Shown in pieces: positions 23,677 to 29,314 of a DNA stretch of 29,314 bases. Positions within the stretch are counted from its first letter, which is position 1; every line of letters starts with the position of its first letter. The DNA is from SIO4C1 sp039820425 (lineage in GTDB: Bacteria > Cyanobacteriota > Cyanobacteriia > Phormidesmidales > Phormidesmidaceae). The translations under genes were made by a program, and so were the position numbers. The notes beneath the pieces are model-generated. The model was not told the DNA's origin, searched no databases, and was given only the letters and a program-made list of their open reading frames with translations. The stretch lies in NCBI GenBank assembly GCA_039820425.1, contig JBCBQD010000039.1, forward strand, positions 1-29,314, read 5' to 3'.

Positions 23677-23767
23677 CTTGTTAAAACTTGTTCCTTCTCC
23701 GTCTTTCCCTCGCCAAAGCTTTCTACCATAGAAATAGGAAGCGTCCGCTCAAGAGGAGGCGTTTGCC

Positions 23768-24206
23768 ATGGCTGCAACACGCCATCAGTTAATTCCGCTC
23801 GATGTCCAGCGACCCATCTGGGATCGGTTTTTCTCGGTTGCGCCGCTGGTGATTGTAGGGACCCGTGAACCAGATGGAAAATATGACCTGGCCCCCAAAC
23901 ATCGGCCATGTCCCTGGGCGACAATAACTATTTTGGGTTTGTCTGCACGCCGCGTCACCGCACCTATCAAAACGTTGTGCGAGAACGTACCTTTACTGTG
24001 AGCTTTTTGCACCCTAATAGGTGTTAGCTGCGAGCCTGGCCGCCACCACCCGAGATGCTGACAACCAGAAACCCGCCCTGCAGACCTTGCCCACGGTTTC
24101 AGCAACCGTTATCGAAGGTCGGCTATTAGCGGACGCCGTCCCTCTCCGGGGCCACCTAAATATCTTTGACGCGGGGATGGGGGGACACGGAGATCGCGTA
24201 TATTGA
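23768..24206 (+). pseudogene. Flavin-reductase-like protein, broken by frameshifts
   Basis: Three fragments in three frames read as one protein of the flavin reductase / FMN-binding split-barrel family. Frame 2 from ATG 23768 gives WDRFFSVAPLVIVGTREPDGKYDLAPKH; frame 1 from about 23908 gives MSLGDNNYFGFVCTPRHRTYQNVVRERTFTVSFLHP; frame 3 from about 24024 gives LAASLAATTRDADNQKPALQTLPTV...VIEGRLLADA. The remaining C-terminal half seems to be missing. A strong GAGGAGG precedes the first ATG, so this was once an expressed gene. Between fragments 2 and 3 lies ATAGGTGTTAG, resembling the dispersed GTGTTAGG repeat. At least two indels and a terminal deletion make function very unlikely. Confidence 0.8.
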
Positions 24207-24256
24207 AGTTTGCCGCATTGCCGCATCCGTCCTAATCAACAGTCTTGTAATCCTAG

Positions 24257-25090
24257 ATGGCATCAACCCGTAATACTTTAACCCGATCGGCTGACTTGCA
24301 GCTGTCTTATCTAACCTGGGGGACAGGAGCCCCGGTGATGTTGTTGCATGGGCTGGCGGATCATGGGTTGGTGTGGCAAAGCCTGGCGGCAGCCCTAGAA
24401 AATCATTACTTCTGTGTCGCTCCTGACTTAAGAGGTCATGGGGAAAGCAGCAAGCCCCGTGAAACAGAATACAGTACCGACCGACTGGCGGCGGATCTGG
24501 AGGCCCTGGCAGCCCATCTCAATCTGGCGCAGGTGCAGGTGGTGGCCCACTCCTGGGCGGCGAAAGTGGCGCTGGTGTGGGCACGTCAGCAGCCCCACCG
24601 CGTTCGCAGTCTGATACTGGTCGATCCGTTTTTTGTAAATCGACTGCCGAGATTATTTCGCCCCACTTTCCCAATTCTGTATCGCACGCTGCCGTTTCTA
24701 AAGCTAATCGGCCCCTTTCCAAGTCACGAAGCGGCAGCGGCGGTGGCACGAACCTTGAAACAATATCGAGGGTGGAGTAACCTGCAAGCCTCGGTTTTTG
24801 AAGCCGGGATAGAACAGAAACCCGATGGTCGCTGGGGCAGTAAGTTTGCGATCGCAGCCCGCAGCGGGGTCTTCCAAGATACGCTGCAACGCTCAGGGCT
24901 GACTGAGGAGATCGCCATCCCCACCTGCCTAATACTCCCAGAAAAAGGCCTCAACCGTACCACCTTTCAGCTCAAGCCTTACCGGCGGTATTTGCCTAAT
25001 CTCACCCTTACCCAGATTCCCGGCAATCACTGGCCGCATCTGGTCGAGCCCCAGATGTTTAATCAGGCAGTGACGAGCTTTTTGGGGTAA
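24257..25090 (+). CDS. Alpha/beta hydrolase
   Basis: A 277-residue alpha/beta-fold hydrolase. An oxyanion strand (MLLHGLADHGLVWQSLAAAL), RGHGESSKP and the nucleophile elbow A-H-S-W-A (Ser about 98) are followed by a cap region (about 130-220) and a final strand with GNHWPH carrying the catalytic His (about 260). The acid should lie in CLILPEKGLN, where the usual Asp/Glu is probably Glu. The elbow reads A-H-S-W-A instead of G-x-S-x-G, a variant that usually still folds. The substrate is unknown. It stands alone after the pseudogene. Confidence 0.85.
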   Translation: MASTRNTLTRSADLQLSYLTWGTGAPVMLLHGLADHGLVWQSLAAALENHYFCVAPDLRGHGESSKPRETEYSTDRLAADLEALAAHLNLAQVQVVAHSWAAKVALVWARQQPHRVRSLILVDPFFVNRLPRLFRPTFPILYRTLPFLKLIGPFPSHEAAAAVARTLKQYRGWSNLQASVFEAGIEQKPDGRWGSKFAIAARSGVFQDTLQRSGLTEEIAIPTCLILPEKGLNRTTFQLKPYRRYLPNLTLTQIPGNHWPHLVEPQMFNQAVTSFLG

Positions 25091-25180
25091 CTGCCTAAAA
25101 GAGGACAAAGCCGTCAGGCTGTTAATGTGGGTTACTCTAATGCCTAATAACCCGTGCTTGAATAGCGAGAAACGTCACTT

Positions 25181-25543
25181 ATGAAAAAGCAATGGTCGGT
25201 TATTTCAGGACTTTTAGCAGTCTTGTTTATTAGCTGTAATCAGGCAGTTCAAGACCCAACAAACCCAGACTTAGCAGTCAAAGAAACCGTGGATACGGAA
25301 GCAGGGTCAGAAGGGACCGAAAAGACAATAGGTGGAACAAAGCCTGCACCTGGGGTCGATAGATCACAGTCTATAGAAGACGAAAATCGCCAAGGTGAAT
25401 TTTTGTGGCTTAAAGTTGCAACCACCGAGGGGCAAGAAGGTTATGTTGAGGGGCAGTTTGTCCGCAGCCCCATTGATTATCGTGCGCTCTTTAAAGAGGA
25501 AGAAGGTCAGTGGGTAATGACCTTCTTTGCAGCCGGTGATTGA
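25181..25543 (+). CDS. Lipoprotein with short SH3-type C-terminal part
   Basis: The 120-residue protein has an N-terminal signal (KKQWSVISGLLAVLFISC) with a lipobox Cys at residue 19. A Thr/Gly-rich spacer (20-68) leads to WLKVATTEGQEGYVEGQFVRSPIDYRALFKEEEGQWVMTFFAAGD, which matches the last strands of bacterial SH3 (SH3_3) domains and the short tail seen in cyanobacterial SH3 lipoproteins. The first half of an SH3 domain is not recognisable, so the domain is either shortened or strongly diverged. The function is unknown; the membrane face is probably periplasmic. Confidence 0.65.
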   Translation: MKKQWSVISGLLAVLFISCNQAVQDPTNPDLAVKETVDTEAGSEGTEKTIGGTKPAPGVDRSQSIEDENRQGEFLWLKVATTEGQEGYVEGQFVRSPIDYRALFKEEEGQWVMTFFAAGD

Positions 25544-25665
25544 AGTATAAAGCCAACCACTAGACTGCCCAATTTTCTGACTCATCTTCCTCATAAAATC
25601 CTCAAATTATTCTTTTATCCTACAAATGGAAACGACCTGAGTCTTTTCAACACAAGGAGACATGC

Positions 25666-25890
25666 ATGAATATTGAAGACAAAGCCAGAAAAGCTGCAGC
25701 TCAGGCCCGGCAACAAGCAGAACACCTGGAAGAAACGACTTTGCACCGTGCCGAAGAAACCATCGAAGCACCCAAAAACGAGTCGCTCTCAGCAGAAGCC
25801 CGTGAGCTGGCAGCGCGACAACGGCAGCAAGAAAAAGAGGCCAAGGAGAAGCTGCTAAATCGAGCTGAAGAGGAAATGGGTGATAGGTAG
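25666..25890 (+). CDS. Small charged helical protein of unknown function
   Basis: The 74-residue protein is almost entirely helical and charged, with Ala-Glu-Arg-Lys-Gln patterns (KARKAAAQARQQAEHLEE; RQQEKEAKEKLLNRAEEEM) compatible with a coiled coil. AAGGAG lies upstream (25654-25659) with a good spacing to ATG 25666. No family is recognised; stress-type or scaffold roles are possible, without direct support. It is followed at once by low-complexity repeats. Confidence 0.6.
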   Translation: MNIEDKARKAAAQARQQAEHLEETTLHRAEETIEAPKNESLSAEARELAARQRQQEKEAKEKLLNRAEEEMGDR

Positions 25891-26044
25891 AAAGTAGAGG
25901 GTAGAGAGTGGAGGGTAGAGAGTAGGAAGTAGAGGAAAACACCCTTGTGTCCGAGATACTTTCGCCGCGTATTACCCACTACCCACCACCCACTACCCAC
26001 CACCCGTCCTTTACTTCTCTCCTAACACCTAGCACCTAACACCC
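25891..26044. repeat. Low-complexity tract upstream of hoxE (GTAGAGGG, CCCACTAC and CTAACACC units)
   Basis: Three repeat types follow each other: purine-rich AGAGGGTAGAGAGT units (25892-25936), pyrimidine-rich ACCCACTACCCACC units (25973-26007) and CCTAACACCT-AG-CACCTAACACCC (26021-26044), which ends directly at the hoxE ATG. The purine and pyrimidine parts could pair as a long imperfect stem. Confidence 0.8.
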
Positions 26045-26551
26045 ATGCCCTCCACATCGACCCTAAAAGACAAACGCTGGCGGCTGTTAGAGGCCACTAT
26101 GAAGCGTCATCAGTATCAGCCCGATGCGCTGATTGAGGTTTTGCACAAGGCGCAGGAGCTGTTTGGCTACCTCAGCCCAGCGTTGCTGCAATCCGTGGCT
26201 CAATCGCTCGGGCTGCCGTTGAGTCAAGTGTATGGCGTGGCGACCTTTTACCATTTCTTTTCGCTGGCCCCCAAAGGTCGCCACAGTTGCACGGTATGTT
26301 TGGGGACGGCCTGCTATGTCAAAGGCGCAACTCAACTGCTCACTGCCCTGGAACAGCATTTGGGCATTCACACCGGGCAAACGACGACGGATGGGGAGGT
26401 GTCTCTATCAACAGCACGTTGCCTGGGGGCCTGTGGTATTGCGCCGGTTGCGGTTGTGGATGACGATGTTGCTGGTCACCAAACCGTTGAGACTGTCATT
26501 CAACGAGTTGAGGATAAAGTTCACCCTCAAACAACCACAATAGTCAGTTGA
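26045..26551 (+). CDS. hoxE: Bidirectional [NiFe]-hydrogenase diaphorase subunit HoxE
   Basis: The 168-residue NuoE-type protein has residues 10-43 (KRWRLLEATMKRHQYQPDALIEVLHKAQELFGYL) matching cyanobacterial HoxE, a thioredoxin-like fold, and [2Fe-2S] ligands C85, C90, C126 and C130 (CLGTAC; CLGAC). HoxE joins HoxF and HoxU in the diaphorase that links the hydrogenase to NAD(P)H or ferredoxin. A GTGTTAGG-type repeat abuts the ATG, so no Shine-Dalgarno site is visible; the match from residue 10 on supports this start all the same. Its last 25 bases overlap the converging MgtC/DUF4010 gene. hoxF is nearby but in the opposite direction. Confidence 0.92.
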   Translation: MPSTSTLKDKRWRLLEATMKRHQYQPDALIEVLHKAQELFGYLSPALLQSVAQSLGLPLSQVYGVATFYHFFSLAPKGRHSCTVCLGTACYVKGATQLLTALEQHLGIHTGQTTTDGEVSLSTARCLGACGIAPVAVVDDDVAGHQTVETVIQRVEDKVHPQTTTIVS

Positions 26552-27798
26552 GTAAATACCAATACGGCTAAGCCCAGCCCCAATGCGGTCAGCAAAATCG
26601 TCACGCACCAACGGGCCAGCTTCCACCCGCCGATCAGGGCGACAATGCTGGCTTTGGTTAGGGTGTTGACCGCCACCGCAATCAAGATGCCCAAGGCTGC
26701 GATCGCATCTGACAACCCATTATTGGCAGACTCCGCGAGAGACAGACTCACCGCATCCACATCGGCAATGCCTGAAATGGCCGATAACAAATAGACTCCC
26801 GCACCGCCCAGCCAGGCTTCGGTGGCCCGCACCAGCACAAACAAGACCGTTAGCAACAGGCCGTAGATGAGGGCTGATTTTAAGTCTATGGGGTTTTTCA
26901 GTTTGACCGGGGCTTGACCTGCTGCCGCCGGTTGAAGTCGCCCGATCGCAATGGCTGCCAACAATGGCACAATAGCCAGACAAGCAAGCGGGGGGACCAG
27001 TAACCGCAGCAGCGCCGGATTCACCACGGCAACTTCTAACAATAAGCGCACCGCCATGGTGCCCGAAGCCAGGGCAATGCCTGCCCCTAAAACAGTGAGG
27101 TTGCCCTCCCCCAGCTTGGCCCGTCGAGAGAAGGCCACGGTGACGGCGGTGGAAGAGACCAATCCCCCCAGAATGGCGGTGACCAACAGCCCCACTCGCT
27201 CTCCTAGCAGCCGCACGGCAAAGTAGCCCACGTAGGAGATGGTGGCAATCAGCATCACCAACAGGCCGACGGTGCGGGGGTTAATCGCCTCCCACGGCCC
27301 CATGCTTTGGTTGGGCAACAGGGGCAGCGCCACCATCGCGATCAGCAACAGCTGTAGGGTGGCGAGCAGTTCCTGACGGTTGAGCTGTTCGAGAGACCAG
27401 TGGAGCTCTTGCTTAAAGCTGAGCAGGGTGGTGACAACGACTGCGATCGCAACCCCCTCGGCCTCATACCCGCTCACCACGAGTGCCCCCAGCCCAAAGG
27501 TGAGCAACATGGCTAGCTCGGTGGTCAGGCCAAAGTCCTGGGTTTGCTGAGAGGTTAGCCAGTAAGAGACCGCGACGGTCAGGGCAAACCCTAAGAAAAT
27601 CAGCCCCAGGAGCGCAGTTCCCCATTCCAACGCTAGCAGTGCCCCCAGCCCCCCCAGCAAGCCGATAAACCCAAAGCTGCGAATTCCAGCCGCAGATCTC
27701 TCTTCCAAATTCTTGCGAATTTCCCAGCCGCGCTCAGCGCCAATGATCAGCCCCAGGGCCAGGGCGATGGCTAAGCGGGTCATGATGGTCCAATCCAT
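26527..27798 (-). CDS. MgtC/DUF4010 family membrane protein
   Basis: The 423-residue protein has about 11-12 membrane helices. Its N-terminus, AIALALGLIIGAERGWEIR...AAGIRSFGFIGLLGGLGALL, is the MgtC/SapB signature; the rest matches the DUF4010 half, with GGLVSSTAVTVAFSRRAK at about residue 215 and SAISGIADVDAVSLSLAESANNGL near 340, both typical. The function is unproven; MgtC relatives are linked to magnesium stress and to control of F-ATPase. The gene lies between hoxE and hoxF: its 3' end overlaps hoxE by 25 bases, and its start is 163 bases downstream of hoxF, beyond two repeat elements. It may be inserted into the ancestral hox cluster. Confidence 0.88.
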   Translation of the reverse strand: MDWTIMTRLAIALALGLIIGAERGWEIRKNLEERSAAGIRSFGFIGLLGGLGALLALEWGTALLGLIFLGFALTVAVSYWLTSQQTQDFGLTTELAMLLTFGLGALVVSGYEAEGVAIAVVVTTLLSFKQELHWSLEQLNRQELLATLQLLLIAMVALPLLPNQSMGPWEAINPRTVGLLVMLIATISYVGYFAVRLLGERVGLLVTAILGGLVSSTAVTVAFSRRAKLGEGNLTVLGAGIALASGTMAVRLLLEVAVVNPALLRLLVPPLACLAIVPLLAAIAIGRLQPAAAGQAPVKLKNPIDLKSALIYGLLLTVLFVLVRATEAWLGGAGVYLLSAISGIADVDAVSLSLAESANNGLSDAIAALGILIAVAVNTLTKASIVALIGGWKLARWCVTILLTALGLGLAVLVFTQLTIVVV

Positions 27799-27809
27799 AG
27801 ATTAAAGGT

Positions 27810-27867
27810 GGGGAGATGGAGGAGTGGGGGAGTGGGGGAGTGAGGGAGTGGGGGAGTGGGGGGGGGC
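27810..27867. repeat. G-rich tandem repeat (GGGGGAGT)
   Basis: GGGGAGTG units (GGGGGAGT in frame) repeat about five times, with small changes, and end in nine G residues. The tract lies just upstream of the MgtC/DUF4010 start, in the region that should hold its promoter. Runs of four or more G raise the possibility of a G-quadruplex on this strand. Confidence 0.8.
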
Positions 27868-27870
27868 CGA

Positions 27871-27934
27871 ACTCAAAGCCCTCAATACTGGAGAGTCAAA
27901 AACTCAAAGCCCTCAGTATTGGGGTTTGGGGGCC
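27871..27934. repeat. Dispersed palindromic repeat, copies 2 and 3
   Basis: ACTCAAAGCCCTCAATACTG (27871-27890) and ACTCAAAGCCCTCAGTATTG (27902-27921), the latter followed by GGGTTTGGGGGCC, are the inverted relatives of the element at 7666-7723. Both retain the sequence ACTCAAAGCCC plus a CAGTATTG-type core. They sit between hoxF and the MgtC/DUF4010 gene. Confidence 0.8.
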
Positions 27935-27961
27935 TTTTAGCCGATTCGCTGAGGACATCCC

Positions 27962-29314
27962 TCATACATGCGAATCTTGAATCATTCCTGCCAGATATTC
28001 ATCGCGGAAATAGCGGAGGGTGCTCAGCACCGGATTGGGAGCTGCCTGACCCAGACCGCACAGGCTGGTGTGTTTAACCATGTCGCAGAGGGTTTCGAGC
28101 TGTTTGAGGTCGGTGGGGGTGGCCTGGTGATTTTTGAATTTAGTCAACAGCTGATAAAGCTGAACGGTGCCAGCGCGACAGGGAATGCACTTCCCGCAGG
28201 ACTCATCCATGCAAAACTCCATGAAAAACTGGGCCACATCGACCATGTGGGTGTGTTCATCCATGACAATCATGCCACCGGAGCCCATAATTGAGCCCAG
28301 GGTTTGCAGCGATTCATAGTCTACGGGGGTGGCAAAGGCTATCGCTGGAATGCAGCCCCCCGAGGGGCCTCCCGTCTGCACAGCCTTGACCTGTGCCCCT
28401 TCGGGAGCGCCCTGCCCGATCTCTTCAACAATCTCCTGGAGGGTGATGCCCATGGGCACTTCGATCAGCCCGGCATTTTGGACCTTGCCCGTAAGCGAAA
28501 AGACTTTGGTCCCTTTGCTGCGCTCGGTGCCAATGCTGGCAAACCAGTCGGCCCCATGGCGAATAATCGGGGCAATGTTGGCATAGGTTTCCACATTGTT
28601 AATCAGGGTGGGACAGCCCCACAGTCCTGACTCCGCCGGATACGGAGGCCGAGGTCGGGGAATCCCTCGTTTGCCCTCAATAGACGCCATCAGGGCGGTC
28701 TCCTCACCGCAGACAAAGGCCCCTGCCCCAATCCGAAGATCGATGCGAAAGTCAAAAGAAGAGTCAAAAATCTGGCTGCCCAACAGCCCATAGCGCTTGG
28801 CCTGACGGATGGCGGTTTGCAAATGGCTGATGGCCAGGGGATATTCGCCGCGCACATAGATGTAGCCCTGGTTGGCTCCGACGGCGTAGGCTGCGATCGC
28901 AAGCCCCTCTAACACCCGATGGGGGTCACTCTCCAACACACTGCGATCCATATAAGCGCCGGGATCCCCCTCATCCGCGTTGCACACCACATATTTTTGC
29001 CCCGGCGGCATTTTTGCCACCGTCGCCCATTTCAGCCCAGTGGGATAGCCTGCCCCGCCTCGCCCCCGCAAGCCGCTGCGGGTAATCTCATTCACGACCT
29101 CTTCTGGCTGCATCTCTAGCAAACTGTGGTGCAGCGCCTCATAGCCTCTGGCGGCGATGTAGTCCTCGATCCGCTCAGGGTCGATTTGGCCACTGTTTTC
29201 GAGCACGATGCGGTGCTGGCGGGTGAAGAATGGGAGGGTGTTGGGTAGTGGGTGGAGGGTGGAGGAGAGAGAGGAAGAGGGGGTGAGGGGGTGAGGGGGT
29301 GAATGGATATTGGA
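27962..29314 (-). CDS. hoxF: Bidirectional [NiFe]-hydrogenase diaphorase subunit HoxF (5' end outside window)
   Basis: The NuoF-type core reads SGLRGRGGAGYPTGLKW (FMN/NADH site), VVCNADEGDPGAYMDR, GAFVCGEETALMASIEG and ESCGKCIPCRAGT plus SLCGLG for the [4Fe-4S] cluster. LENSGQIDPERIEDYI follows the HoxF pattern. GTG 29206 is merely the first start codon in the window: PFFTRQHRIV upstream of it is clearly conserved HoxF sequence, and the frame stays open to the right edge, so the N-terminal thioredoxin-like domain should lie beyond. Before PFF the frame crosses a Pro/Ser/Leu-rich low-complexity tract (29223-29303). HoxF is the NAD(P)H-oxidising diaphorase subunit. Next downstream is the MgtC/DUF4010 gene, not hoxU. 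Confidence 0.92.
   Translation of the reverse strand, partial: SNIHSPPHPLTPSSSLSSTLHPLPNTLPFFTRQHRIVLENSGQIDPERIEDYIAARGYEALHHSLLEMQPEEVVNEITRSGLRGRGGAGYPTGLKWATVAKMPPGQKYVVCNADEGDPGAYMDRSVLESDPHRVLEGLAIAAYAVGANQGYIYVRGEYPLAISHLQTAIRQAKRYGLLGSQIFDSSFDFRIDLRIGAGAFVCGEETALMASIEGKRGIPRPRPPYPAESGLWGCPTLINNVETYANIAPIIRHGADWFASIGTERSKGTKVFSLTGKVQNAGLIEVPMGITLQEIVEEIGQGAPEGAQVKAVQTGGPSGGCIPAIAFATPVDYESLQTLGSIMGSGGMIVMDEHTHMVDVAQFFMEFCMDESCGKCIPCRAGTVQLYQLLTKFKNHQATPTDLKQLETLCDMVKHTSLCGLGQAAPNPVLSTLRYFRDEYLAGMIQDSHV
29223..29303. repeat. Low-complexity tract in frame within hoxF
   Basis: GTAGTGGGTGGAGGGTGGAG, GAGAGAGGAAGAGG and GTGAGGGG units (three times at 29282-29303) resemble the intergenic tracts elsewhere in the window, yet here they lie in the hoxF frame without a stop. 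The translation on the minus strand is rich in Pro, Ser, Leu and Thr, immediately before the conserved PFF. Confidence 0.7.

Noticed and set aside
23575..23868. Plus-strand frame across the C-rich tract
   Set aside because: It reads low-complexity sequence and then overlaps the pseudogene in another frame; no motif.

Overview
The window reads as chromosomal DNA of a cyanobacterium, most likely a filamentous, Leptolyngbya-like one; genus level is a guess. The main pointers are the HIP1 octamer GCGATCGC scattered through the sequence from about 9.9 kb rightwards (for example 9931, 11476, 12978, 15236, 17192, 22127, 24848, 26698, 28895), a Psb28 photosystem II protein, a CBS-CP12 fusion (a protein family of cyanobacteria), HoxE/HoxF diaphorase subunits of a cyanobacterial-type bidirectional hydrogenase, and many short tandem repeats between genes.

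Left arm (1-4.35 kb): a monooxygenase-like ABM gene and the 3' remnant of a short-chain dehydrogenase (minus strand) stop at a perfect 18-bp hairpin. Beyond it lies a GC-rich, proteobacteria-like plus-strand cassette: LysR regulator, DJ-1/PfpI protein, membrane-anchored ABM protein, SDR. A dyad plus promoter-like site sits between lysR and the DJ-1 gene. I found no HIP1 site in the cassette, and it looks horizontally acquired. Five copies of a TTTCTGGATAAY motif close this arm.

4.35-11.1 kb, minus strand: an RND pump and its periplasmic adaptor (upstream gene first, separated by a dispersed palindrome), a two-TM-pore potassium channel, a GNAT acetyltransferase and, immediately upstream of that, a small frameshifted gene that I could reassemble by eye.

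11.1-18.2 kb, plus strand: a complete N-type (alternative F-type) ATPase operon in the order beta, epsilon, AtpQ, AtpR, a, c, b, alpha, gamma. There is no separate delta gene; the long b subunit probably carries that role. The c subunit has E63-S64-T65 plus a second glutamate, E30. A CCCACTA heptamer array sits between alpha and gamma. In halotolerant cyanobacteria such second ATPases are linked to sodium handling.

18.2-25.9 kb: GNAT and Psb28 (plus); a four-TM protein, CBS-CP12 and a proline-rich protein (minus, probably one unit); then a COG2403 GTPase overlapping carbamate kinase (plus), a flavin-reductase-like pseudogene in three frames, an alpha/beta hydrolase, a short SH3-type lipoprotein and a small charged helical protein.

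26.0-29.3 kb: hoxE (plus) converges on and overlaps a MgtC/DUF4010 membrane protein (minus), which lies downstream of hoxF (minus, running off the right edge). The usual hoxE-hoxF adjacency is therefore broken. A low-complexity tract lies in frame in the hoxF linker region. Low-complexity and palindromic repeats recur at gene borders and mark most of the rearranged or broken loci. All calls are from reading the sequence; no database search was possible.
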